Assembly: GCA_002419055.1 (NCBI GenBank)
Contig: DIFI01000017.1
Span: 124,001 to 188,000 of the forward strand
Source: Peptococcaceae bacterium UBA5752
Lineage (GTDB): Bacteria; Bacillota; Dehalobacteriia; UBA4068
Reading direction: 5' to 3'
DNA: 64,000 bases
Shown here: positions 42,763-51,346 of the stretch, piece by piece
Numbering within the stretch: the first letter of the stretch is position 1
Layout: every line of letters starts with the position of its first letter
Notes under the pieces: generated by a model
Databases searched by the model: none
What the model was told of the DNA's origin: nothing
Seen by the model: the letters and a program-made list of their open reading frames with translations, nothing else
Position numbers and translations under genes: made by a program

Positions 42763-44139
42763 TTACATTTTCTTCGGTAATTTATTCTGATACATTTTTT
42801 CGTCAACTATTTTAATTACTTCGTTGGCATTCATATTACAACCAATGGGCACTTCCATTAGCCCATAACTAAAAGAATGCCTATATGCTTTTTTACTTTT
42901 CTTATCATATTCTACTAATTTACCGATTACCCGTTGCATAGCTCTTTCCGCATCAGCCTCATTGCAGTCCGGGGATATGATCAGGAACTCATCCCCACCC
43001 ATACGGCTAATCAAATCTATCTTTCTGACAAATGATTTTATAGTTGAGATGATGAGATTAATCAAGCGGTCTCCTTCCGTATGTCCATAGGTGTCATTTA
43101 CTGCTTTTAATCCGTCAATGTCAATATAACATATTGATAAGGAGATACCTTGGCTGCATGACAAAGCAAGTTCTTTATCCAGCCTCATAAACCCTGTTCT
43201 GCGGTTAAGAACTTTTGTCATGGGGTCAGTGCACGCATAATACTCAAGCTTCTCAAATTGCTTTGCCAATTTTCGTTCGATTTTTAATCTTTCGGTTATG
43301 TCATTAAATATGATAACAGTCCCGCTATATTTTTCACTTACATCCAGCATCTTTTTGAATTTGACTATATATGTTTTGGGTCCTGATTTTGTTTGAATCG
43401 TTTTTTCCTGCAAAATTTCATTCTTTTTCAGCCCGTCAAATTCCATAAGATCAAGTTTTAACCAATTCAATTTCATATCGGTTTCAATATTACTGTAATA
43501 TTTCATACCTGAAATAGTTACATCCAGAAAATCTTTTGCTGCCTGATAGTTTAGATTTTCGATATTATTGTGCTTATCTACAAGAATAATAGGGTCATAA
43601 ATACTTTCCAATATAGTGAGATACTTATTTTTTTCATTGGTCATATTTCTGTTTACTTCCTGAAGCTCCCGTAATTTCTGCTCTTCAGATAACCCCGTCC
43701 ATTCCACAACAAAGCCTATTTCAACAAAGTCAAAATATCTTTTTACAATATGCAAAAAGAATTGCTTTTCTTCAGGTGAAAGGTCACTTTCGTGTATAAG
43801 ATCTGCATAAGCCTGGTGGTAATATTTCATTAATCCCAAGAACATCCCTAATGTAATACCTCTGGACCTATGCTTTTGTGCTTCAAACACTCCGAATTCC
43901 GTGATTTCATTTTTGGCGTAGTCTTCGTCCGGATCTATCTCAGGAATGGCGCCATTTGTTTCAATCGCTTTAATCATAGACGCTGAAAGAGACGATATTG
44001 ATATTCTCCATGCTTCTGTAAGCGTTGAGGTATATTTTACGTAATCCCGTTCTTTTGCGTATTTTAATACCTTTTCCATTAGGATATCTTCACTACATAA
44101 TATCAAATTAGTAAAAGCTTTAATCTTCAATTGCATCAC
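42763..44139 (-). CDS. Diguanylate cyclase with PAS domain and N-terminal helical sensor
   Basis: 458 residues. The N-terminal helical region (about 1-165) is unassigned, a PAS-type domain (about 185-290) has YLTILESIYDPIILVDKHNN, and a GGDEF domain (about 300-458) follows. The active-site motif is intact (SRMGGDEFLII). The product-inhibition I-site RxxD lies five residues before it (RKID), so the enzyme should make cyclic di-GMP under feedback control. No transmembrane segment is evident. The ATG is at 44139; an internal ATG at MEKVLKYAKERD is possible. Confidence 0.92.
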   Translation of the reverse strand: MMQLKIKAFTNLILCSEDILMEKVLKYAKERDYVKYTSTLTEAWRISISSLSASMIKAIETNGAIPEIDPDEDYAKNEITEFGVFEAQKHRSRGITLGMFLGLMKYYHQAYADLIHESDLSPEEKQFFLHIVKRYFDFVEIGFVVEWTGLSEEQKLRELQEVNRNMTNEKNKYLTILESIYDPIILVDKHNNIENLNYQAAKDFLDVTISGMKYYSNIETDMKLNWLKLDLMEFDGLKKNEILQEKTIQTKSGPKTYIVKFKKMLDVSEKYSGTVIIFNDITERLKIERKLAKQFEKLEYYACTDPMTKVLNRRTGFMRLDKELALSCSQGISLSICYIDIDGLKAVNDTYGHTEGDRLINLIISTIKSFVRKIDLISRMGGDEFLIISPDCNEADAERAMQRVIGKLVEYDKKSKKAYRHSFSYGLMEVPIGCNMNANEVIKIVDEKMYQNKLPKKM

Positions 44140-44374
44140 ACTCCATTCAAATAATAATTCTCACTTGCCGGTTTACCACAGTTCTCTAACGCCACGATTT
44201 GCCTGGGCAGTTTTTCGTTGGACCTGCTCAACATTCATTAAGCCATAACTGAGAATATCTTTTTTATCGGAATGTAGTTATTTATATTATTTATTATCGC
44301 TCATAAAGGAATTAAGTATTTATGCGGCAAGAACAATATCAATTTCCATCAAAAATACCCGGATTTAATGCCAT

Positions 44375-44668
44375 TCAGAATAACTTTATGCATTTAAAAA
44401 AGTGACTCTTGACTGCAATCTTTCTTACATAGTGGTTTTTGAACATCACCCGGTTAATAAGTTTACCGTATTGGGGGTTAGGATAGTCATGCTTTAACCC
44501 TAGTTTGGTTAGTCGCTCAATATGGTCAATGACCCTACCCAAGTTTGACTGATGTAAAACGATACCGGCAAAATCCGTGCGTTTTGAGTCTCTAATGGGC
44601 TGAATCACTATAAATATTATACATAAAACTACACATAGTATCAATATATAAGCTACACCTTGTTTCAT
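44375..44668 (-). CDS. Hypothetical small protein with N-terminal hydrophobic helix (weak)
   Basis: 97 residues: a signal-anchor-like VAYILILCVVLCIIFIVI is followed by a basic region. The ATG has no visible Shine-Dalgarno and lies right after the lplA terminator, so expression is doubtful. No family recognised. Flanking 44140-44374 holds nothing else I can name. Confidence 0.3.
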   Translation of the reverse strand: MKQGVAYILILCVVLCIIFIVIQPIRDSKRTDFAGIVLHQSNLGRVIDHIERLTKLGLKHDYPNPQYGKLINRVMFKNHYVRKIAVKSHFFKCIKLF

Positions 44669-44676
44669 CTTAAAAC

Positions 44677-44709
44677 AAAGGCATTAAGATTTTTCATCCC
44701 AATGCCTTT
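44677..44709 (-). terminator. Terminator after lplA
   Basis: AAAGGCATT (44677-44685) / AATGCCTTT (44701-44709), followed on the minus strand by GTTTT. Confidence 0.7.
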
Positions 44710-44720
44710 TGATTTTCTTA

Positions 44721-45734
44721 TCAAAATTGTGTTTTCATAGGAACATCCAGCCCCGGTGCAAATAGGGATATATTACAGGGTGGGAAAGTTGAGATATTTA
44801 TTTTTGAGATCAAAGCCATTAGTCCGCCCTCATCAAATTTTGCATTCAGGACTTTTCTCTCTATTTTTTTTGCCAAATCAACATCCAGAGCATCCGTGAA
44901 CACCTTTACTTCCGTAATAATGCCATCTATAACCATGATGTAAAGATCCACCTCACCCCAGGGAAACCGTTGAGAAATCTGAAGGCTAAATTCCGGTGAT
45001 TCACCAAAATTCCATTCCCAGCTTTCGTAGTTCCCCATCAGTTTAAACACTTCTTCCAGATTTATACGGTCATCCTCGGACTCCTTTTCATCAATTCGGA
45101 AAACGGGTGCCTTTTCTCCATCCGTGAAAAATGCATTAATCAAATCTGTTTTTAGACTTTCGACCGTGATTTTATGATTAAGCTCTTTGATATTGGTCAC
45201 TCTGGATTTCACCGAATCAATGCCCTTGGACTGCAGTTTGTTCCGGGAGACCGTCAGTAACCGTCCCAGTTTTTCCAAATCAGCATCCACCAATAAGGTC
45301 CCATGATGGCAAAGGATATCATTCTCGACAAAAAAAGCATTGCCTGAAATTTTATTCCCTTGAGCTAAAAGATCGTTTTTGCCGCTGAAAACAGCTTCGA
45401 TCCCGTTGAACGACAATGCTCGTATGATCAATGCAATATTTTCCTTTACCTTTTCTTCAGAAAAAACCGAAATAAAGGTAAAGTTCAAATTTCCCAGATC
45501 ATGATAAACCGCTCCACCACCGGATAACCGCCTTACCATGCACCCTCCCCTGCGTTTCAATTCTTCGAGATTGCATTCCTTCCACGGATTCTGATTTCTT
45601 CCGATGACTGCCGTGTTCTGGTTCTGCCACAAAAAGAGTATCTGGTCCTTGGGGTTATGATGACGAACCAGATACTCTTCAAATGCCAAATTAAAATAAG
45701 GGTTGCCGCTATGCGAAATATATACCTTATACAA
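44721..45734 (-). CDS. lplA: Lipoate-protein ligase A
   Basis: About 337 residues. It activates free lipoate with ATP and attaches it to lipoyl domains. Visible are NPYFNLAFEEYLVRHHNPKD, RRGGCMVRRLSGGGAVYHDL, GNLNFTFISVF and GKNDLLAQGNKISGNAFFV, plus a C-terminal accessory domain. The frame extends to 45803 inside lpdA. The TTG at 45734, overlapping the lpdA stop with GGGAGAG upstream, gives the family's usual start (YKVYISHSGNPYFN). It is coupled to lpdA, whose own lipoyl domain is a likely substrate. Confidence 0.92.
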   Translation of the reverse strand: MYKVYISHSGNPYFNLAFEEYLVRHHNPKDQILFLWQNQNTAVIGRNQNPWKECNLEELKRRGGCMVRRLSGGGAVYHDLGNLNFTFISVFSEEKVKENIALIIRALSFNGIEAVFSGKNDLLAQGNKISGNAFFVENDILCHHGTLLVDADLEKLGRLLTVSRNKLQSKGIDSVKSRVTNIKELNHKITVESLKTDLINAFFTDGEKAPVFRIDEKESEDDRINLEEVFKLMGNYESWEWNFGESPEFSLQISQRFPWGEVDLYIMVIDGIITEVKVFTDALDVDLAKKIERKVLNAKFDEGGLMALISKINISTFPPCNISLFAPGLDVPMKTQF

Positions 45735-47424
45735 AATGAATTGACTCTCCCTGAATACCCAGTATTGCTTCATGCACTGATTCGGCTGTAGTCGGATGTG
45801 CAAAAATCGTATGGTTAAGCGTCCTGTAGTCCGTTTTATGCTGGATAAAATACGTAAAATTGGAAATCAAATCCGTAGCTCCGGGTCCGATCACAGCTGC
45901 ACCTAAGATTAGATGATTTTCCTCACTGCTGAGGATTTTCACAAATCCTTTCGTTTCGCCCTGGCTCAATGCTTTTCCATTTGCAGAAAATGGGAACTTG
46001 CTGACCTTATACCGAACTCCAGTTCTTCCTGCTTCCTTCTCACACAGTCCGACCATACCAAGTTCAGGAGATAAAAACACCGCACTTGGAATGGCGGTAT
46101 AGTCCATGATACTTGACTTTCCCATACAATTTTCCGCGGCAACGATCCCCTGATGGCTGGCAACATGGGCAAGCTGCATTTTGTTGGTGATGTCGCCGAT
46201 GGCATACACTGAAGCATTGGATGTTGCCATATGCTCATCCACCTCAATACCGTTTTGCTCTGCGTTTAATTCAACACCCAGTTCACTACGATCAATTGCA
46301 TTTAAGTTTGGTTTTCTGCCCACCGACATCAAAACAGCTTCACCAATGACAAAGTGCTGCTTTTCATCCTTTGAAAAAGAAGTGATCAGCTGACCATCCT
46401 CTGCCGGGGATATTTCTTCCACCTTTGATTTCGTATAAAGCTTTATGCCGCGTTCTCTGCATTCATCGGCAATGACCTCTATGATATCTTCATCAAAGTT
46501 GCATAAAATATCATCCAAAAACTCTATCACCGTTACCTTGCTGCCGAATGAGCTGAAAATAAACGCAAACTCCATGCCAATGACCCCTCCGCCTACGACG
46601 GTAAGCGATTTGGGTACGCTTTTTAGATTTAATATTTCTTCATTCGTCAATACCGCCGGCAAATCCGCTCCGGGGATATTCAGTTTTGCCGGTGAAGATC
46701 CTGTTGCGATTATGATATTTTTAGCCTGGATAGTGGCTTCTATTTTACTGTTTGCAACAAAAATAACATGCTTAGATGCCTTTGCTTCACCTTCTATCAG
46801 CCGGATTTTCCAGTGATCTAAAAGATACCTGATTCCAACCGCAAGATTGAAAACTACCAGATTTTTTCGGCTTACTATCTGTTCAAGTTCAATGTCCGGC
46901 CGACTGGTTTTGATTCCAAATTCAGCGCTTCTTTGGATCTCATCAAAAAGATGGGCGCTTTTTACAAAGCTTTTTGTAGGAATGCATCCGTAATTCAAGC
47001 AGGTTCCGCCAATCTTGTCTTTCTCGATCAGAACAACGCTTCCGCCTAACTGTGCGGCTCTGATTGCCGCTACATATCCTCCCGGACCGCCTCCAATCAC
47101 AGCGACATCACAGTAAATATCTTCTTTTTTTGGTTTCGCCAATCCAAAGCTATATCCCGTTTTCGTCGGCGCCGATTGCCTGCAGACTTTTTCCCCTTCC
47201 AACTCTGCGATAGCTGCTCCGATTTTGATCTGCTGCCCTTCCTCAATCAGAATTTTTAATATAGTCCCCTCGTATTCTGATTTTACAAGAACATTGCCTT
47301 TTGCAGATTCTGCATTAAACAGCCCGTCACCTTCCTGGATTTTTTGGCCTTCTTTGATTAAAATCTTACCAATCTTTGCGCTTTTATCCTCACCGGATAA
47401 CTTACTTAATATAATTTGTGTCAT
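45727..47424 (-). CDS. lpdA: Dihydrolipoyl dehydrogenase with N-terminal lipoyl domain
   Basis: 565 residues. Residues 1-80 form a biotinyl/lipoyl domain (GKILIKEGQKIQEGDGLF, then AESAKGNVLVKSEYEGTI; the candidate lipoyl lysine is in S-A-K-G instead of the usual S-D-K-A). The E3 part has FAD motif AVIGGGPGGYVAAIRAAQLG, redox disulfide GGTCLNYGCIPTK, NAD motif VVGGGVIGMEFA and catalytic HPTTAES. E3 with a fused lipoyl domain occurs in some pyruvate/acetoin dehydrogenase and glycine-cleavage-like systems. No E1/E2 or gcv gene is near, so its complex is unknown. AGGAGG before the ATG, after a long leader hairpin. Confidence 0.93.
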   Translation of the reverse strand: MTQIILSKLSGEDKSAKIGKILIKEGQKIQEGDGLFNAESAKGNVLVKSEYEGTILKILIEEGQQIKIGAAIAELEGEKVCRQSAPTKTGYSFGLAKPKKEDIYCDVAVIGGGPGGYVAAIRAAQLGGSVVLIEKDKIGGTCLNYGCIPTKSFVKSAHLFDEIQRSAEFGIKTSRPDIELEQIVSRKNLVVFNLAVGIRYLLDHWKIRLIEGEAKASKHVIFVANSKIEATIQAKNIIIATGSSPAKLNIPGADLPAVLTNEEILNLKSVPKSLTVVGGGVIGMEFAFIFSSFGSKVTVIEFLDDILCNFDEDIIEVIADECRERGIKLYTKSKVEEISPAEDGQLITSFSKDEKQHFVIGEAVLMSVGRKPNLNAIDRSELGVELNAEQNGIEVDEHMATSNASVYAIGDITNKMQLAHVASHQGIVAAENCMGKSSIMDYTAIPSAVFLSPELGMVGLCEKEAGRTGVRYKVSKFPFSANGKALSQGETKGFVKILSSEENHLILGAAVIGPGATDLISNFTYFIQHKTDYRTLNHTIFAHPTTAESVHEAILGIQGESIHFV

Positions 47425-47436
47425 TTTTGACCTCCT

Positions 47437-47504
47437 GTAAGGGGATTTCCCATAATTGATTTAAAAATTGACTTAGAATGAAATCTATTTTGAGAAATCC
47501 CTTA
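47437..47504 (-). promoter_or_regulatory. Long hairpin in the lpdA leader
   Basis: GTAAGGGATTTC on the upstream side pairs with GAAATCCCCTTAC (one bulged base) around a 40-base AT-rich loop; AGGAGG follows at once. It may terminate the preceding CMD gene or shape access to the lpdA ribosome site. Confidence 0.4.
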
Positions 47505-47516
47505 CCGTTTGCGGGT

Positions 47517-47870
47517 CTACTTAAAATCGTTTTGGAATTCGTTGATGCAATCATTTAAGAGTGTCACCGAATATGCCATGGAAGGTCCCCCACCAAAAGC
47601 GACGGAAACCATTGCAGCTTCCAGGATTTCTTCTTTCGTTGCACCAGCCTCAAAGGCCTTGTAGGAATGGTATACGATACAATATTCACATCTGTTATAG
47701 CAGCTGATTCCAACACTGATCAGTTCTTTTGCTTTTACATCCAGGGCTTTTGGTTCATATGCCGCACCCAGCAAGCCCATGAAGGATCCAACAATCTCTC
47801 CGTTTGTTTCTCCAAGTCTTCCGAGTCCTCCCACAAAATCATTAAGCATTTCTCTTACATTTTTAGCCAC
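47517..47870 (-). CDS. Carboxymuconolactone decarboxylase family protein (AhpD-like)
   Basis: 117 residues: an all-helical CMD domain with the CxxC redox pair in YNRCEYCIVYHSYKAFEAGA and the following histidine, as in AhpD-type peroxidase partners. AhpD proteins are reduced through dihydrolipoamide and Lpd, so its place just upstream of the lipoyl-Lpd gene is suggestive of an antioxidant or thiol-redox unit. This link is inference. Confidence 0.88.
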   Translation of the reverse strand: MAKNVREMLNDFVGGLGRLGETNGEIVGSFMGLLGAAYEPKALDVKAKELISVGISCYNRCEYCIVYHSYKAFEAGATKEEILEAAMVSVAFGGGPSMAYSVTLLNDCINEFQNDFK

Positions 47871-48089
47871 TTCATTACCTCCATATCATATTATAAGAAA
47901 GCAGAATTTTTGTTTTTATCCCTGCGTTATTCAAGCATAATTTAACCTTTGTCCGGATTGAATATACCTTCAGGAAAGATTTTTGTCTGCAATTTAATTT
48001 CCATACTAATTATTAGCAAAGCAATCTCTTTCTATTTATTAACCAATTTGTAAAACAAAAAAATAGCTGACGCCACTTCCACTAAAAAA

Positions 48090-48116
48090 GCAGACATGCG
48101 TTTTCATGTCTGCCTT
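48090..48116 (-). terminator. Terminator hairpin upstream of the CMD gene
   Basis: GCAGACATG (48090-48098) / CATGTCTGC (48105-48113), with a U6 run on the minus strand. The rest of 47871-48248 has no recognised gene. Confidence 0.75.
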
Positions 48117-48248
48117 ACTCTTTTAACTGCGCTTCAAGGTTATCTCTTGCTTGTATTCTTCATCCACTGAATGTAGGATTTGCAGTAATTCACCTGCCCG
48201 GTTTGATGGAACATAAACATGGGCAGTAAACAGGTATAAATCTATTGC

Positions 48249-48276
48249 AAAGCACCCAATGTTGAGGGTGCTTTTT
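48249..48276 (-). terminator. mtaD terminator
   Basis: AAAGCACCC (48249-48257) / GGGTGCTTT (48266-48274), just after the mtaD stop. A degenerate copy is at 42475. Confidence 0.8.
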
Positions 48277-48283
48277 AGTACAA

Positions 48284-49579
48284 TCACTTTTCATAACACA
48301 GCCGGTTGGCGCTTTTTTGGGCCTCATAGATGATCTTTTCTTCATCCATGGTTAACAATTGGCGGCCCCGCATCAGAGTTTTACCGTTGACGATCACCGT
48401 ATCGACGTCATCGCCGTGCGCGGCGTAAACCAAGTGCGACAGCAGGTCATGTACGGGCGCAAAATGCGTCTTGTTGAGGTTAATCAATATCAAATCAGCC
48501 TTCATGCCTGCTTTAAGCTGGCCGACTTGCTCCAACCCCAACGCCTTAACCCCTCCGGTTATCGCCATTTCGATAGCCTGCGCCGCCGGTACCGCCGTCG
48601 GGTCGAGTTCTAAGACTTTTGCCACTAACGCCGCCGCTTTTATCTCCTCAAACATGTCCAGATTATTATTGCTGCAAGCGCTATCCGTTCCCAACGCCAC
48701 TGTGATACCCCGATCCAACAGATCGGCAACAGGCGCGATGCCGCTGGCCAGTTTGAGATTGCTGATCGGGTTATGCACCACCGTTAAATCCTTACCAGCA
48801 AGTATTTCCATATCCGCATCGCTGATATAAACGCCGTGCGCCAGCAAAGATTTATTGCCCTCAAAGAAGCCGCAGCTTTCCAGTAACTGTGTTGGGGTAC
48901 ATTGATAACGCTCGATGATCATATCGATTTCCGTCAGCGTTTCCGCCAGATGGATATGCAGCGGTATCTGGTATTGGCGGCCTATGGCGGCAATCTTGGT
49001 CAATAATTCCTTGCTGCAGGTGAAAGTCGCATGCGGCCCCAGCATAGTGGTAATGCGACCATTCGCCGCACCTTGATATTGGCGGGCAAAATCAACAACC
49101 TTAGCCAGCTTACCCATCGAAGAATCGGTTATCCCCTCCGCAATCGAAGCGCGGATACCGCTTGTTTCCACCACCTCGGCCAGTTGCTCGCAAAAGATAT
49201 ACATATCGGCAAAAGCAGTGGTACCGCTTTTGACCATCTCGGCGACCGCCAAAGCTGCTCCGGCTTTGGCATCGGTGGCGACCAGCTTGGCCTCGATCGG
49301 CCAGATGCGGTCCTGCAGCCAGCTCATCAACTCCATATCGTCGCCGTAGCCGCGGAACAGTGTCATGATCGTGTGGGTATGGGCATTGACCAGTCCCGGC
49401 ATTGCCAGCATGCCGCTGCCGTCGATCACTTCGGCCTGTTGACTATAACTCGGCAGTTCGCTGCCGATATAGCTAATACGGTCGCCTTCTATCAAAATAT
49501 TACCGGCAAACGGTGGTATGATACTGCCGTTGGCCTTTTCCATTGATAATATCTGCAGATTTTTGATTACGGTAGTCAT
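48284..49579 (-). CDS. mtaD: 5-methylthioadenosine/S-adenosylhomocysteine deaminase
   Basis: 431-residue amidohydrolase of the MtaD/SsnA-like group. Metal ligands appear in VNAHTHTIMTLFRG, IHLAET and LAHGVYI, with the catalytic region in LGTDSACSNNNLDMFEEIKA. It deaminates methylthioadenosine and/or SAH to the inosine derivatives. The mtnP gene lies immediately upstream on the same strand (12-bp gap), whose product could cleave methylthioinosine, so the two form a salvage pair. Its 3' end has been duplicated at 42451. Confidence 0.92.
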   Translation of the reverse strand: MTTVIKNLQILSMEKANGSIIPPFAGNILIEGDRISYIGSELPSYSQQAEVIDGSGMLAMPGLVNAHTHTIMTLFRGYGDDMELMSWLQDRIWPIEAKLVATDAKAGAALAVAEMVKSGTTAFADMYIFCEQLAEVVETSGIRASIAEGITDSSMGKLAKVVDFARQYQGAANGRITTMLGPHATFTCSKELLTKIAAIGRQYQIPLHIHLAETLTEIDMIIERYQCTPTQLLESCGFFEGNKSLLAHGVYISDADMEILAGKDLTVVHNPISNLKLASGIAPVADLLDRGITVALGTDSACSNNNLDMFEEIKAAALVAKVLELDPTAVPAAQAIEMAITGGVKALGLEQVGQLKAGMKADLILINLNKTHFAPVHDLLSHLVYAAHGDDVDTVIVNGKTLMRGRQLLTMDEEKIIYEAQKSANRLCYEK

Positions 49580-49591
49580 CGGTTGCTCCTT

Positions 49592-50374
49592 CTATTTCCA
49601 AAGTTGGCAAGCTTTGATCATACTATTGGCGCAGCCGCAATCGCGCTGCCCTGTGCCTTTATCTATAAGCTGTCGCAGCAACAGTTCTATATTGGCTTTA
49701 TTGGCGTTGACAAAAATATTGACTTCTTCGCCGCTGATCGCCTCTTGCATACCGGCGGCAAAATTGGCGATCATCGCCAGCGAGGCATAGCAGATACCGG
49801 CCTCTCTGGCCAACTGCGCCTCCGGCACGCCGGTCATGCCGACGACCGTGCCGCCCAATAACGCATAGGCTTTGATCTCGGCCGGTGTTTCAAACCGCGG
49901 CCCTTGGGTGCAAACGTAAACGCCGCCCTCCGCCAGTTCCAGTCCGGCGTCGCGTCCCAATTCAAATGCCCGTTTGCTCAAGCGTGGGCAGTAAGGATTG
50001 GTCATATCGGTATGAGAAACCAGCCCGGGTGCCGAAAAAGTATGCTCGCGGCAGTATGTGAAATCGATAAACTGCTCCAGCATTACCAGGCTGCCCGGCG
50101 GTAATTGCCGCGTCAGGCTGCCGACGCAGCAAAAGGCCATTATTTCGTCAACACCGGCCTGTTTTAAGGCACAGATGTTGGCGCGGTAATTAATCATATG
50201 CGGCAAAATTCCGTGCTCCTTGCCGTGACGGGGCAGGAAGCAGATATCTTGGCCGTTAACTGTGGCGCGGTAAATCAGCGCTTCTCCGTAAGGAGTCTTT
50301 ACTTCCTTGCGCACGCTGCCGGCCAGCAAATCAAAATCATACAAACCGCTGCCGCTGATTACTCCCAATGCCAT
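49592..50374 (-). CDS. mtnP: S-methyl-5'-thioinosine (MTA/purine nucleoside) phosphorylase
   Basis: 260 residues of the MTAP/PNP family: GVISGSGLYDF, FLPRHGKEHGILPHMINYRA, FIDFTYCREHTFSAPG, GPRFETPAEIKAY and VVGMTGVPEAQLAREAGICY. The base-recognition segment reads ANFAAG with Asn, where adenine-specific MTAPs carry Asp. This favours a 6-oxopurine substrate such as methylthioinosine and fits the adjacent deaminase. Symbol given for the family; substrate is inferred. Confidence 0.9.
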   Translation of the reverse strand: MALGVISGSGLYDFDLLAGSVRKEVKTPYGEALIYRATVNGQDICFLPRHGKEHGILPHMINYRANICALKQAGVDEIMAFCCVGSLTRQLPPGSLVMLEQFIDFTYCREHTFSAPGLVSHTDMTNPYCPRLSKRAFELGRDAGLELAEGGVYVCTQGPRFETPAEIKAYALLGGTVVGMTGVPEAQLAREAGICYASLAMIANFAAGMQEAISGEEVNIFVNANKANIELLLRQLIDKGTGQRDCGCANSMIKACQLWK

Positions 50375-50400
50375 AATAACTCCTCCTTAATATATAACGC

Positions 50401-51312
50401 TTATTCGTTAAACAGCGCAGCCGCAAAGTCCTCGGGCACAAACGGACGCAGGTCTTCTGTCTTTTCGCCGACGCCGATCATTTTCACCGGCAGTCCGCTT
50501 TCGTTGACGATGCCGATCACCGCGCCGCCTTTGGCAGTGCCGTCAAGTTTAGTTAAGATCAGTCCAGTCAGCTCAACAGCTTCGCCGAACAGGCGGGCTT
50601 GACTGATAGCGTTTTGACCGATGCCCGCATCAAGCACCAAAAGTTTTTCCGTATGAGCTTCTGACGCATTGTTATCGATTACCCGTCCGATTTTAGACAA
50701 CTCATTCATCAGATTGGTCTTGTTTTGCAGCCTGCCTGCCGTATCAACCAGCAGCACATCGATATGGCGCGCCTGCGCCGCCTGGATAGCGTCAAAAACC
50801 ACAGCTGCCGGATCGGCACCCTCTTCCTGATGGATGCAGCCGACTCCGGCACGCTCCGCCCAGGTCGCCAACTGCTCGGAAGCCGCAGCGCGGAAAGTAT
50901 CGGCAGCCGCCAACAGCACCTTGTGGCCTTGCCCTGTATAAAGCGCTGCCAGTTTGCCAATGGTAGTCGTCTTGCCTGCGCCGTTAACGCCGGTCAGTAC
51001 CAAAATGTTCAGCTTGTCCGGCTCGATCACTATTTCGCCGTCGCCGCCCGCCGTCAGCATGGCGGTTATCTCCTCCTGCATCGCCTGCCAAAGCTGCTGA
51101 CGCTCTTTGATATGATCCTTTTTGGCGCGTTTGCGCAACGCCTCCACCAACTGCAGCGAACTGGTGACGCCGACATCGGCGCAGATTAAAGCATCTTCTA
51201 ATTCCTCAAAAAAATCTTCATCAACGGCGCCTCTGAACACTGCTGCCAGCGAGCCGATAAAATTACTTCTGGTTTTGGCCAATCCGGCCTGTAAACGTTG
51301 AAAAATACCCAT
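50401..51312 (-). CDS. ftsY: Signal recognition particle receptor FtsY
   Basis: 303 residues: a short A region, NG domain with GVNGAGKTTTIGKLAALY, DTFRAAASEQLATWA, VDTAGRLQNK and TKLDGTAKGGAV. Docks the SRP-ribosome complex at the membrane. Upstream smc is 34 bp away. Its usual downstream neighbours ylxM-ffh are about 20 kb off. Confidence 0.97.
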   Translation of the reverse strand: MGIFQRLQAGLAKTRSNFIGSLAAVFRGAVDEDFFEELEDALICADVGVTSSLQLVEALRKRAKKDHIKERQQLWQAMQEEITAMLTAGGDGEIVIEPDKLNILVLTGVNGAGKTTTIGKLAALYTGQGHKVLLAAADTFRAAASEQLATWAERAGVGCIHQEEGADPAAVVFDAIQAAQARHIDVLLVDTAGRLQNKTNLMNELSKIGRVIDNNASEAHTEKLLVLDAGIGQNAISQARLFGEAVELTGLILTKLDGTAKGGAVIGIVNESGLPVKMIGVGEKTEDLRPFVPEDFAAALFNE

Positions 51313-51346
51313 AGTAGTCTCCTTAGGTTAATATTATCGTAATATG

